Source of the DNA: Rhodosorus marinus
Taxonomy: Eukaryota; Rhodophyta; Stylonematophyceae; Stylonematales; Stylonemataceae
Assembly (NCBI GenBank): GCA_029953675.1
Contig: JAMWBK010000002.1
Location: forward strand, 310,001 to 374,000
Direction: 5' to 3'
Length of the DNA: 64,000 bases
Under the pieces are notes generated by a model. That model worked only from the letters and a program-made list of their open reading frames with translations, had not been told where the DNA came from and did not search any database. Position numbers and translations under genes: made by a program. Position 1 is the stretch's first letter. Each line of letters starts with the position of its first letter. Below are positions 1 through 12,522 of this stretch, piece by piece.

Positions 1-1023
1 AGGATGAAATAATGATTTTGAGGGAAATGTGCCCATCTTGCGGGGCGCCTGGAGAGAGCCGCATGAAGGTAACTATTTCCACTCAGCATTTCGGTCCATT
101 CCTATGAAAGAACGCGATGCGTCTCGTGCTCAGCGACAGTTAAATGCGGCTGCTCGCAGATGCAAATGATCCCGTTCTTCAAGGAGGTCATCTTGATGGC
201 TTTCGCGTGTGATAAATGCGGATATAGAAGCAACGAAGTGAAGCCAGGGGGCCAGATCGCGGATATGGGAAGGAAAACTGTACTCCAGTAAGCAAGCAAC
301 CAGGACAAACCCTAAAGGAGAACCATCCGTACTCATTTATTTTTTCCGGATGTAACTCTACAGCGTCACGAACAAGGAAGACCTTTCTCGCGATATTTTG
401 AAGTCCGACACGGCGATCATTGACATCCCGGAGGTACGCAAGCGGACACCGTTGTTTTCACATGCTTGTGGACACCACGGAGTAGAGTAAATCCTTTGTT
501 TAGGTTCGCTGATAATCCTCTTCATGCACATCCAAAACCAGATTGAGCTAGTGCTCGAAGCAGGCACGCTTGGCAGTGTTTTCACCACGATCGAGGGAAT
601 GATCCTCAAGGTCAAAGACAACATCAAACAGGCCAACCCATTCGCTCTCGGAGACAGTGCGGCAACTGATAGCAAGAGCAAGTTTCGTAATTTCTTCCAG
701 TCCTTGGATAAGCTGCTTACAGGGGACGAGCGTTTCACCGTCATCCTCGATGACCCAGGTAAAACTCATCCACACCAGTGGTGCTGTTTCTCTTCATAAA
801 CAGTCCAATGAGATTCACAGACTTCGCGAGGACTTCCTTCCCATCCTCTGTAACTGACATGCAACTACTCTTTTTCGCATGTGCCAAACCAGCCGGAAAC
901 AGCTTCATTCAGAACCTTTATGCTCCCGACCCCGACCCCGAGATGGAAATCCAAGAATACGACCGCGATGAAGAACAAGACGAAGAGCTTGGAATCACAG
1001 ACCTTAAACTCTCACAGGCCTGA
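1..1023 (+). CDS. ZPR1: ZPR1 zinc-finger protein, 3' part (5' end off window)
   Basis: This is the C-terminal ~200 residues of ZPR1, a protein known to bind eEF1A and receptor tyrosine kinases and to act between cytoplasm and nucleus. Exons are <1-68, 160-287, 364-433, 542-758 and 893-1023; all junctions are GT-AG and the phases agree. The first exons carry the second zinc finger, with one CxxC (CPSCGAP) split by an intron from the other (CDKCGY). The segments IPFFKEVILMAF, NEVKPGGQI, FTTIEGMI and NSFIQNLYAPDPDPEM match the family closely. The tail ends with the usual acidic NEELG-like stretch (QDEELGITDLKL). The first zinc finger and the start codon lie left of the window. Family assignment is firm; only the exact splice choice at 541/542 was inferred from homology. 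Confidence 0.93.
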
Positions 1024-1207
1024 TGATTCATGAACAGTCTTTCTCGAGAAGTAGTTCTGCGATTAAGTTAGTATCCGTGCTCTTTTCCATGGGCCACTGT
1101 AAAATAGAGCAACTCAATGGATGGCCCCACGTGCTTCGCAAGCTAATGCGAGTCAGCATTGTTAAAGCGACTCCAATTCCGATTCTCTCCGCCTGCACCG
1201 AAAAAGA

Positions 1208-3052
1208 CTAAAGCACGGGGGGGGCCGACCTCCTCTCGCTTGTGGGTAAAGGGTTCTGGACTGTGTAATCTGGAGAAGCTCTCGGGACTGGTCTCCGTAC
1301 AGATCCAGAGATTGCTGAGATGATATCTCCCATATCCTGCCCCTGCCCCAGTGCTCTGCGGAACTCCAAGAACTCGCTTGCGTTGGAACCGCTGTCGGAA
1401 GACCGGTCGTTGGGCGAACTAGTAGCGCCATCAACCGAACGCTGGCTCTTAGAAACCTCTTTAAGAAGCTCTACCAACCTGGCTTCCCAAGTAGCGAACA
1501 CCTCCTTGGGGGGAGTCCGTGTCGTTGCGACCTCCTCTGCGAGCTTCTGCGCGCGCTGTACGACCCCCATTTCCGCACCGAGAGACAAAGCAAGTGTATT
1601 GAGGCGCTCAACCCTCTCCAATAGCTCGTCCACGGGTGACGGACCCAGGTCGGCTTCCTCCTACAAAAAAGATCTCACGTCGCGAGTCAGTAGAAGCTGC
1701 GCTACTGTGGACAGACGTACCTTCTGAGAACTAGAGAGACTCACCATTGCGGATGGAGCTTCGAATTGAAAGTCTAGCTTTCTACGCCCATCCTCACGCT
1801 TGCGGATATCGTCTTCTCGATCCAGCAAAGCCTTTTCACTCGACTCGACTTCCTTTTGCCTCGCATCCAGGTCAGCTATTCTGACCTCATACGAAGCTTC
1901 CTTCTCAGATATCAGCTTTTGCTTTTCAGCCAAGCTTTCTTCCATATGTTCGAGCTCAACCGCTCTCGCCTCGAGGTCCCGCTTCGCGATTGCTGCTTCG
2001 CGACGGGATGCAATTGTAGCCTTCAGCTCATTCTCCACTTCGTTTCTTTGCTGATTGAGGTCAGCTCTCAAGATCTCCAGTTCACTCAGCTCGTTCTTCA
2101 CCCGCTGTTCCTTCAGTCTCAAGGTTCGCTCGGCCTCGACCACTCGAATCTCGCGCGCCTCGTTAACCTCCACGGCCATTTCTCTTCTGCGAACTGCCTC
2201 CTCCCTCCTAGTCACCTGAGAGATACTCTCCGCCAGCTGACCTCCTCGAGTATGCAACCAAGCGCCTAGGCTGCCGAACGATTTTGCCTCCTCCCCAAAC
2301 CTCGCTGAAAGCGTTTGATAGTCGCTTTCAATCTCCAAAACTCTGTCCTCACGTCTCTTCAGCTCTTTTGCATCGATCTTGTGTGATTCCAGCTTGTCAA
2401 GCTCTTCGCGGCTGGTCGAGATCTTCGACGTTAAACTTGACAGCAGGTCAGTCGCCCTTTGGACTTCCTCGTGCAATTCATCTACGGAAGATTTCAGAGC
2501 CTTTTCCCCGACTATCATGGAGTTTAAACGCTTCTCAACCTGAAGAGATTGAGATTTCAGATGCGCTAATCTCTCGTTTTCGGAGGTCATCGTCGCAGAG
2601 GCCTTGCTGGATTCCGCCAACCGTCGATCGGCTTCTTCCAATGCCGCAATCCTTTGGAGCTTTGGAATAGATGATAGAACCGAATAAACGATATACTGAG
2701 ATCCAGAAATGTATGTACGTCTACGTGTTCTTAGTCCCCTTCATACCTCAAGTTCAGCGAGCGTTTTCTGTTTCTCGCTCATCTCTCGGAGGAAATTCTT
2801 TCGCTCCTTCCGAACGCCCGCCTCCAGCGCTTCTGCGCGTTTCTCAACAGCCGACACGAGCATCCTTGAAGCCTCAACGGAGCTCCAATGTTCCTTTAAA
2901 CTGGAAGACTTCGCCTCCACCTGCTTCAGGCGTTCCTCAACGTGCTCAGCAAACGCATCGAGAGACTCAGACCGACGAACAAGCTCCTCCTCCAATCTAT
3001 CCAGCTCCTCGCTTCGAGCAACCAGTTCCTTTCGATTTTCTGAAATATTCAT
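1208..3052 (-). CDS. Long coiled-coil protein, function unknown
   Basis: Three exons (3052-2747, 2659-1721, 1660-1208) join in phase 0 and encode about 565 residues. Residues ~1-390 are almost pure heptad coiled coil, rich in E, K, R, L and A, with runs such as LDRLEEELVRRSE and LEEADRRLAESS. After ~residue 400 the chain becomes less helical, then S/D-rich and Pro-rich at the C-terminus. No enzymatic domain, signal peptide or membrane segment is visible. The start is the first in-frame ATG after an upstream stop; a non-coding 5' exon is possible because a GT...AG pair lies just upstream. Coiled coils of this kind occur in cytoskeletal, Golgi-tether and centrosomal proteins, but sequence alone cannot choose. 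A C-rich (G-rich on the coding strand) tract lies at ~3105-3155. Confidence 0.8.
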
Positions 3053-4355
3053 CCTGTGCCCTGCTTTGCAAAACTCTTACCAGACATCCCTAAGCGGATG
3101 CCAGTCCACCCACTCCAACCCCAACCAGGTCCACCCTAACCCTCTCCACCATCAAAAAAAAAAATTCAATTACCTCGTTCACCGCGAAAACCTCCTAAAC
3201 CATAATAAGAGTCATCTCATCATTATCCCCACAAAAGATTGAATCCAATTTTTTATTTTCTTAGTACAGTATTAGTTCAGTCAAATAAATATATTGACTG
3301 ATTATATTTGTGATGCTTAGCTGGTTCTTGCGGGTTATTTTCGCAAAATTGTTTAAGTAATATTTAATGAAGGAACGATTCTGTTTCGGTTAAAACAGTA
3401 TCGTTTTCGACGTTCGAGGTATTCTCGTATTAAAAAAGTATAGAAAAACAAATATCGATGTTGCCATGATTTTTTTGTTGGCTGAGACTGTTTTGCTCTA
3501 CTATTGGTTTATGGAAATAAATAGATTGATTAGGTTTTTGACCTAGGAAATTAGTGGTTTATTTACAGCACGATTTTGAGCGGGAGTAGCTGGACGAATT
3601 TGGTGAAGCGGAGGTTGAGAAGAAAACCCCGAGAGGGGAAAAAGACTACGCATCGGCGAAGATCGCGTGCCTTCAACATCAAATTAGCCTTCATAGGCCA
3701 CAGCATGAAAGTTAGACGGGGTAAACAACGAGGAGAGACGGTCAGGGCGTTCGTGGAACAACTCCCGAAGCCAACGAGAACCACTGGAATCCATACCCCA
3801 AAACACGCAGTGACCGGAGGCCGAAGCGCGAATGTCTGGGTGGGACAAAGCCCGCATCTTTCACTTCTTTGCGACTTCTCTTAGTGGCAGAGGCAAATCC
3901 ATGACGCTCTCCCGCTGCCGGCTAAAAGCGTCTAGTATGAGGATTAGGAATAGCAAGATCAACATATGCCGTTCGGCGGGGTTCAATCTCAAGACCAGTA
4001 ACTATAGGGCGTTTATTGGACTGAAAGTGTCGGTAGGAGATTGCTGCTTTTTAGATTGAGCAGGATACTGTAAAGGACACGATCACACTGTTGGTCTGGT
4101 TCTGCATTTATTTGTCCTAGCTCTCGCACTGTTTGTACCTCCATGATACCCTCGAGCAAGATCTGAGATAGCAATTCTTCGAGGAGCCGGTTCCGTGTTG
4201 TTCCCTGCTCAGAACGAAGGTAGTATGGTAATGCTGTTGTAAGCTGGTTCTTAGAGACTCGCTCTGAAGGTTTGTCGGCGCGGGAGTTGGTGACATCGGC
4301 TGTGGACCGCGTAGGAGTTCGGGGCTGCTCAAGCGCAAGGTCGCTGACGCGACTA
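3053..4355. other. Intergenic, AT-rich, no supported gene
   Basis: The stretch 3160-3560 is strongly AT-rich with no coding signature. From 3560 to 4355 the composition is more balanced and short frames exist on both strands. None has a recognisable domain, and none joins to a neighbour through good splice sites. The region probably holds the divergent promoters of the coiled-coil gene and the Nudix gene. Confidence 0.5.
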
Positions 4356-5083
<728 letters not shown>

Positions 5084-6672
5084 ACCGAAATATCCACTCA
5101 GCCTGCGAGCAGAGCGACGGAAACTCTAACACGCCCCGATCAGCTACCAGACATCACGTCAGCCTTTATCCAATCAATAAGCAATATTACCAAGTACAGA
5201 TAACCCAGTTTCGATGCGCTCAATCCGCAAGCGCTGTTCAACTCTGTTCTATAACAGACCGCACGGCCTTCAGCTTGGAGTCAAGAAGACGCAATTCCAC
5301 AGCATATCGAGAAGACCTATTAACGATAAGATCCCTTTTCCTCTCAACCACCAACCACAATCCGAATCTCGTCCTGGGAAAGCCTTCGATACCGTTGTCA
5401 TTCCTGACTTCAAAGAAACGAAAGGATAAGGACTCTGGAGGACGCTACCCCGGACAGAAAACAAATGGCTCACAAGCGTCTTCAAACTTTGTTTGTTTTT
5501 GATCAATCACGTCAACTTAGACAGGGCTTCAACTGCGGCGGTCGCGAGAGATTAAACTTACTTAGCCCGCCCCCCCCCCCGCCCCTTAAGCCTCACTAAT
5601 TCCATTTACGAAAAGAACTTTAGAACAAATAAACTGTTCCACAGCTCCACAATCCATTATCCATTAAGCTCCATATATAACCCCATTATCCATTAAGCTC
5701 CATATATAAACCCTACGACAATATATAACTCAATCGCATCCATCGCGCAATACAAATGTATTCACGTCCGTACTAATTAATTAAGCCCAAAAAATATATA
5801 TATACAACAACCCCTTGTAAAAACACGTTTCCAAACAAACATAAATAATATATTAATAAAATACACTATTCAATCCAAAACGATAAGAAGTTTCTACCCC
5901 CTCCCCCCTAGACCACATCCATTTTCTAATGGGTGGGGTACCTCAAGCTTACACATCTATTTTATATATTGGTACTAATTTATCTGTACTTGGTAATATT
6001 GCTTATTGATTGGATAAAGGCTGACGTTCAGTCAAAATTAAACCGTTAAAAATAGAATTTATAAAGTTTAGTTTATAATTTTGGGGGTTATTGCCTGACT
6101 TAAAAGTTGCGTTTTTTTGGAAGGGTGGGTTGGAGCTTATGAGGTGAGGGGGGGGGGGGCGTGAGATATATCTTCTGCAAATATGGAATCGTATTTTAGT
6201 GTTTTTATTGAATAAAAACGTGATTTCTCGACGAACTAAGATACGGTATCTCGGCAAGGGGGGTAGATTCTAGGTGACGCTTATGATCGCATATAAATTT
6301 TTAAAGATAGTAAATATAAAATTTATTTACCGGAATAGAGCTAATTTTATGGTTTATTTGGGGCATTTTGGATTTGTCGTGGAAGGAAGATTTTGGAGAT
6401 GAAATTTGAGTTAGTGTCACTCTTTGGGGTTGAGGTTTGGGCTTACGGCTGGAAGACAGTTCGATGGGTTGGGGTACTTAAGGGGAGTATGGAGGAGTGG
6501 GTTTGAAGATGGCCTAGTAGATGGTCAGCACCCTTTTTTGGTTTTACCCTGTTAGATTCTTTGTTAGCAAGACTTTGGAGCTTTTTAGTTTGGAAGGTCT
6601 TCAGCTTGCTCTGAGATTTAAGACGGTGGTTTGGCGTGACGGTGTTTTTTTTTTTTTTGAGATATCTGAATC
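5084..6672. other. Intergenic, AT-rich with homopolymer runs
   Basis: No gene is supported here. The stretch contains an 11-C run near 5571-5581, a long G run near 6148-6160, and a short direct duplication of a 'ccattatccattaagctcca' motif near 5657 and 5684. The rest is AT-rich. A purine-rich stretch at 6475-6505 lies ~170 bp before the aminotransferase start. Confidence 0.5.
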
Positions 6673-8482
6673 ATGCTCCGAACAGCTGCGCAGCGGATGG
6701 GTTCCGGATTGAGGAGCTCATCCCAGAGTGGATTGAATAGCGCTCTGGTGAGTCTCTTGCCTCTGATGACTTCGGTATCCGGTTTAACTTGTTTTTGTCT
6801 CACGGTGAAGATGGATTTGGTTATCTGGTCAGGCTCAGCAACGGATGATGTCCGTTGTGGCCGTAGAGCAGCCGCCTACGCAGCATAGTAGCAAGTACTA
6901 TATGGATCTTGAAGAGAAATTTGGTGCTTTCAATTACGCTCCGATGCCTGTGGTGCTGTCCAGAGGAGAAGGATCAAAGGTACGGAAACTCGACGAGGCG
7001 GCCGCAATTGTAGTTGTATTGATTTGACGTCATCTCACAGAGCTATGGTGTGTTACATGTGTTTGTGGCTAGTTGTGGGACGTGGATGGAAAGGAATACT
7101 TTGACTTCGCCTCAGCGTACGGCTCGGTGAACCAGGGTCACTGCCATCCGCGAATCCGCGACGCGATGGTTGACCAGATGTCGAAACTCACACTGACTTC
7201 TCGCGCGTTTCACAACGACAAGCTTGGAGAGTACGTCAAATTCGTCACAGAGTACTTTGGGTTTGACAGAGCATTGCCGATGAACACCGGAGTGGAGGGC
7301 GGCGAGACTTCCATCAAACTGGCTCGGAGATGGGGATACAATGTAAAGGGCATTCCAGAAAACCACGCGAAGGTGAGTGAAATTTCAATAGAGGTGACGA
7401 GAAAACGAATGTTCGGCTCAACTCTGCAAACGCGCTTTAACAGGTTGTCTTCGCCGAGGGCAACTTTTGGGGTCGGACTTTGGCAGCGACTTCGTCTTCT
7501 ACGGATCCAACAAGTTTCACTGGATTCGGACCGTTCATGCCAGGTTTCCACAACGTACCATACAATGACTTGGCTGCTTTGGAGAAGGAGTTCAAGGAGG
7601 ATTTCAACGTCTGTGCGTACATGGTTGAAGCCATCCAGGGTGAGGCAGGAATCAGAGTACCAGACGAGGGATACTTATCGAAGGTCAAGGCTCTGTGTGA
7701 GGTCAGCAAAAGCCAGAAAAGAAAAAACGATTTCTCTCGGGATACGCTGCACAGACCTGTGCCTTTGTTCATCTCAATGATCGTTTGTATGTATGGCCTT
7801 CCACTGACGTGTACACTCCGCCGCTTCCTTCTTCGTAGAAATACAACGTTCTTCTCATTGTGGATGAGGTTCAGACTGGAATAGGACGCACTGGAAAGCT
7901 GCTCTGTCAAGAATATGACGGCGTGAAACCCGATATAACGATTCTCGGCAAGTCACTATCCGGCGGCCTGTTCCCTGTGTCGGCTGTTTTGGCGAGCCAT
8001 GAGATCATGCTCCAGCTCAAACCAGGAGAACACGGCTCTACTTATGGAGGAAACCCTCTTGCCTGCGCTGTTGCCACTGAAGCTCTCAAGGTAAGCACCA
8101 ACGCCACTGAAGAATTTTGACTTTCTCCCTTTGATGGTGAACAAAAATTTGGTCTCTCTACAAATTGAAGGTTCTGGAAGAAGAGGGAATGGTAGAGAAC
8201 GCAAGGGTTATGGGAGAAAGGCTAAGAGACGGACTGAGGTCGATGAACTCGGAATTGATAACCAATATTCGAGGACGTGGATTGTTCAACGGTATTACAA
8301 TCCAGGAGCGAGGTGGAAAGGGAGCTTACGAGCTCTGTCATAAGTTCATGGAAAACGGACTGCTGACGAAGAACACTCAGGGGGATAAGATCAGACTTGC
8401 ACCGCCGCTAATGATTTCCTCTGCACAGATCGATCAAAGCCTTGAGATCATCGAAAAGTCCATAAAGGAGTTCACCGCATGA
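6673..8482 (+). CDS. OAT: Ornithine aminotransferase, mitochondrial
   Basis: Six exons (6673-6747, 6833-6979, 7073-7372, 7444-7701, 7839-8090, 8171-8482), all in phase 0, give ~447 residues, normal for the family. The enzyme is a PLP-dependent class III aminotransferase converting ornithine plus 2-oxoglutarate to glutamate semialdehyde plus glutamate. Visible hallmarks are the family-specific [17 protein letters not shown] loop, the [14 protein letters not shown] segment whose Asp binds the PLP ring nitrogen, the Schiff-base lysine in ILGKSLSGG, and [12 protein letters not shown]. The first ~40 residues are Arg/Ser/Gln-rich without acids ([16 protein letters not shown]), a typical mitochondrial presequence. 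The NTGVE motif separates it from acetylornithine aminotransferase. Confidence 0.95.
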
Positions 8483-9051
8483 AGCGGTGGTCTGCCGAGA
8501 AAAACTTATCTTTGTCCTTAATGTGAATTTTGCCAGTAAAGTTAGTTATGAGTTATGAAAGCAGCTGCCTTCCCCATCGTTCCGCGTATGGTACTTGGAT
8601 ACGTTCGGCCAGTCTTTCTTCAACCAGTTTCCCGTTTGTAGACTGCAGGAAATATACACAAAAGCTAAACGAAAGGTCTTCTGTGACCTTACCGGAACAA
8701 CCAGTAGAGCTTTGTGCTGAAACGCTCAGAGAGTTCCTCCTCTGGGTTTTTGAGCGAATTCTTGAGAACGAGCCTTTTTCCCGCGCATCGAGAAGAGATA
8801 ACTGATTACAGCGGGGCCGCTGCTTGTGCGGGCAGAAGCCACACCCTATCACTTCACAGAACTCCTACAGCCCTGGTGGAACGCTTAACAAGGACATGCG
8901 ACTGCCGCGTTTCCGAGACTTCCTCGCACAACACCACGGGGAACAAAACTTCTTGAGCAGCTAAAAAGCCGCAAAGCTCTGAGAGGAACGGCTCATTGTT
9001 CAGCTTGCTTAGCGAACTCTGCAAGCAGCTAGATTCTGCAAGGACAAAAGA
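8483..9051. other. Intergenic before the tandem repeat
   Basis: No coding feature is supported. The last ~100 bp contain degraded sequence loosely resembling the repeat units that follow. Confidence 0.4.
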
Positions 9052-9480
9052 GTGTCAGATATTCTGCTATGAGCAGTTTGGTGAGAAAGCTCCCTTGCAA
9101 GCAAGAAGCCAAGTTTCCACATCACACCTACTGCTTGCTCAGCAAAGCCATCCAAGGAGGCAGTATTTCATCAGCGGACAAAAGCGAGCGAGCCTGAAGA
9201 AGAGGAGACTTTTTTCCTTGAGCATTCGGTGAGGAAAGCCTTCTGTCCAGCAAGGAGCCACCAGCTTGTCAAAGCACATCTACTGCTTAGCTCAGCAAAG
9301 CCATCCAAGAGAGGCATTATTACTCCAGCAGCGGACAAAGGCGAACCTGAAGGAGAGGAGACTTTCTTCTTTGAAGATTCGGTGAGGAAATCCTTCTGTC
9401 CAGGCAAGAAGCCCAAAGATGTCTGAAGAGGAAGATGAGATTTTCTTCTATAAGAATTTGGTCAGGAAGAAGGAAAGGTT
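9052..9480 (+). repeat. ~150-bp tandem repeat, about three diverged copies
   Basis: Units start near 9052, 9203 and 9355, with a degenerate remnant at about 9430-9480. Shared blocks include 'ttcggtgaggaaa', 'ccttctgtccag', 'ctcagcaaagccatccaag' and 'cagcggacaaa'. In one frame the units read as a peptide with EETFFLEHSVRKAFCP / EETFFFEDSVRKSFCP. The frame is not kept in all copies, so a coding role is doubtful. The array sits immediately upstream of the MAEA-like gene, in its promoter or 5' UTR. Confidence 0.75.
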
Positions 9481-9639
9481 GTGTGTACAACAAGTCCTTG
9501 GGAAGGTGGTAGTTGAGATATATCTGGTGTCTGAGGAAGAAAGCAGAGAGCCTTGAGCAGGAAGGTTTTGAGATGCTTTTGTGACAGGGTTGCGTTTGCT
9601 TCTGAGGAGAGCCAGAGAGGTTTTCATTTAAGGAAACCG

Positions 9640-11373
9640 ATGGAGAGTGAAATAGAATACTCGCTTCTTAAAGTTCCTCTTGAAGATGCCATGAGGCAGT
9701 TTCGGAACGTTAAGAAAGAAGTGGATAGGAGGATGGAGGACGTGTCATTGGAGCTTGAAAAGAATGACGAGGTTTCTGTTGACCAAGTTTCAAAGTAAGT
9801 GGGAGGATTCTTTCACCGGTGCTTGCTGTTTGGTTTGGATGCTTTTGTCGTGACGGCTTTTCTGGGGGGTGGGTGGGGATTGATCTGATTTTGTCTTGTT
9901 GTTTTTCGTTGTTCTTGAAGGGCGATTTCTGATGCTACAGCCAAGCTCAAGGAGTTGCAAAAGTACATGGAAAAGGCGAATGAGGAAGAGCGTGAAGCAC
10001 TTTCTCGTCTGGTGTTGCGTTTCAATCATCTGGAGCAGAGGAAGGAGCTGGATGAGATGAAGCTTGTTAAGTCGGACTTTAACAACGAAAGCCAGGCAAA
10101 GTTCACTGCTGAAAGGCAGTCAGTGATTCCCACGCGCGTCAAGGATATCGATAACCTCTGGACATGGAATGAGGTTCGAGCTGAGCGTTTCATAGCGGAC
10201 TTCATGTTGAGATCGGGTTATACCGACTCTGCGCAGAAACTGGTCGAGACGTTCAAGCTTCAGGAACTAGTCGACGAGAACGTGATACGCGATTCTAGAA
10301 TGGTAAGAACGCAGACGTGTCTTTTCCTTAGGACGTGGTCTTGTCAATCCGGCGGAAACTTCATGCTCACTCGTCCAGACCTTGTCCTGTGCTCGTCTGT
10401 TGCTCAGCTGGCGACTACCTTGGAACGAAAGGACTGCACTGAAGCAATCAAGTGGAGCTATGAGAACAGAAAAAGACTGGAGAAGATTGGATCTGATCTA
10501 CTATTGAGGTTGAGGGTACAAGAGTTTGTCGAGCTTCGAAGGAGCGGGAAGATAACTGAAGCTATAGAGTACGCCAGAGCTCATATGGCGCCTGTGGCGG
10601 AGGACGCAATGAACCTTGTAAGTTGCGAGCCCTAGTTCGCTGTTTCCTTTTGTTCTGGGGTTTACTGTATTACATCCTGTTCTCTCAGGTCCCCAAGGTC
10701 ATGGGATTGCTCGCGTTTCCTCCTGATACCAAGTGCTCCCCATATGCAGAGCTCTACGCTGAGGAGAGATGGGCTGAGCTAATACAGATATTTCAGAGCT
10801 CCTTCTTCGAGCTTCACGGCCTGACCACTAAACCCCTGATCGAGGTCGCTATGATGGTTTGTATCGTACAATGACATATATGACCTGTCGCTGGGGCCAC
10901 CCAGAGGCGCTCTCTCACACTGAATACTGTCTCCCCTCTTGCCGGATTAGATTGGGATGTCGGCGAGGAAGACCAAAGCCTGCTTCCAAGATGAAACCAA
11001 GAACATAGACTGCCCAACTTGCAGCAAGCCATTCAACGAAATGTCATCCCAGCTACCGTTTTGTCAGAACACTCACTCCAAGTTGATATGTTCAATAACC
11101 GGCAAGGTAAGGCGCGGATTTTCTGCTGTCCGCTCGAGAGGGGGAAACGTCTTTCAAACCGGTAAGGTGAAGCTCACTCATTTCGCGCAATTTGCCAATC
11201 TAAAATCGTAGGTTATGAACGAAAACAACCCCCCTTTGGTGCTGGGCAACGGGAACGTGTATAGTGAGACAGGGTTGAACAGTATCAGTCATGAGGGAAC
11301 CGTTATCGACCCAAGGACAGGAGAATCCTTCCCGTACCCTTCTCCAGACATTGCGAAGGCGTATGTTCTCTGA
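9640..11373 (+). CDS. MAEA: MAEA/GID9-like subunit of the CTLH/GID ubiquitin ligase
   Basis: Six exons (9640-9794, 9921-10302, 10408-10617, 10689-10856, 10951-11106, 11212-11373) encode ~410 residues. The protein is the RING-like subunit that pairs with RMD5/GID2 in the GID/CTLH E3 ligase, which degrades gluconeogenic enzymes in yeast. In order: an N-terminal LKVPLEDAMRQFRNVKKEVDR helix, a LisH-like segment (FIADFMLRSGYTDSAQKLVE), CTLH and CRA helices (RVQEFVELRRSGKITEAIEYARAH, MGLLAFPPDT), then the degenerate RING CPTCSKPFNEMSSQLPF...NTHSKLICSITGK and MNENNPPLVLGNGNVYS. These match the human family member throughout. The second intron (10303-10407) is 105 nt, a multiple of three and stop-free, so its retention would not break the frame. 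Confidence 0.93.
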
Positions 11374-11530
11374 CGTTGGACCTTTCAGAATCTCTATCAG
11401 GTCGGGTGAGAGAACCGCTCATCCACAAATGCTCGTAGGACCCTTGCTATCGGTACTGTACGGAGAAAGCGGGACTGTGGAAGAATTAGGAAAGCCGGTG
11501 TTCTTGTCCCGCAGACATTTGAGCATGGAC

Positions 11531-11554
11531 AGAGAGAGAGAGAGAGAGAGAGAG
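11531..11554. repeat. (AG)12 microsatellite
   Basis: A perfect AG dinucleotide run of 24 bp between the convergent ends of the MAEA-like and PgsA genes. Confidence 0.95.
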
Positions 11555-11654
11555 GTTTCTGGTTTTCAGTCCTTGCCATTGAAAATAATCCTCGATCTGA
11601 AGACAGGAAAACCGGTGAAGCATTCTGTGCTCTGTCGATCTCTTTATATCCTTG

Positions 11655-12522
11655 CTAAGCTTTTGTTGACGACAACGCCGGAAGAGCTGCTCTTATGTAG
11701 CCTACGGCTGACGAAATAGTCAAAATGGTCGATATGTACAGAAGAAGGATCCCGAGCTTGAACAGAGAGGATCCAGGACCGCTGGCGAGTAGAATGAGGA
11801 GCGCGAACATCTGCATCGCCGTCTTGAACTTGCCCCAAACGCCCACGGCTACGGTTTCTCGGCTACCTTTAGAGGCCATGAACTCTCTCAGCGCGGAGAC
11901 GAAGATCTCCCGGCCAACGATGAGCGCGGCTGGTAGACCGATAAGGTCACCAATCTTTGATACACGACACAGAAGCTTTCAGACACGGTTGTTGTTATAA
12001 GAACAGAACCATGTAGTTCGATGTGCTCACCTGGGAGGCAAGCAAGATTAAAACAGTGCAAACCATAAGCTTATCGGCGACAGGGTCGAGAAAGGCGCCG
12101 AAAGGAGTGTACTGGTTCGTAATCCGTGCTATCAGACCGTCGAGGTAGTCCGTCAGCGCCGCGAGACCAAATAGTAGCGTCGACAATGCCCTTTGTAGAT
12201 GGAAATATGGAAGCATCATAATTAATATAATAGCTGGAACCATCGCCACTCGCAAGACCGTCAACTTGTTCGGGAGGTTGTTCGGGAGTGCGGGCACCCT
12301 CCGTCTAGTCGATGGCCCGGGCTCGTCATCAACAACATTTTCCTCACAGCTCACAATAGAAAGCCTGCGGCGGAAGAGCTCGCAGGTTTTCAAACCACGA
12401 CGCACCCGCGTGGCAGGTTTTTGTATCCGTTCGCTCCCAAACCCCCCCACACCATGCCAAGACGGTTGCAGAAAGAACAGAGGTTTTCGTTTCCTCATCA
12501 AACAGCTGCCATCACTCTCCAT
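11655..12522 (-). CDS. pgsA: CDP-diacylglycerol-glycerol-3-phosphate phosphatidyltransferase (PgsA type)
   Basis: Two exons (12522-12031, 11954-11655) joined in phase 0 encode 263 residues. The enzyme makes phosphatidylglycerophosphate, the precursor of phosphatidylglycerol and cardiolipin. The CDP-alcohol phosphatidyltransferase signature D-x2-D-G-x2-A-R-x8-G-x3-D-x3-D is complete (DYLDGLIARITNQYTPFG, then AFLDPVAD). The start of the domain (LPNKLTVLRVAMVPAIILIM) and the GREIFVSALREF segment are of the bacterial PgsA type. Several hydrophobic helices follow the motif. The ~80-residue leader is basic, with few acids at first, and is probably a plastid or mitochondrial targeting peptide. Organelle choice is inference; in algae and plants this type serves plastids and mitochondria. 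Confidence 0.92.

Noticed and set aside
3576-3884. 102-codon basic + strand frame
   Set aside because: Arg/Lys-rich composition follows from local purine richness; no domain, no start context and no splice support.
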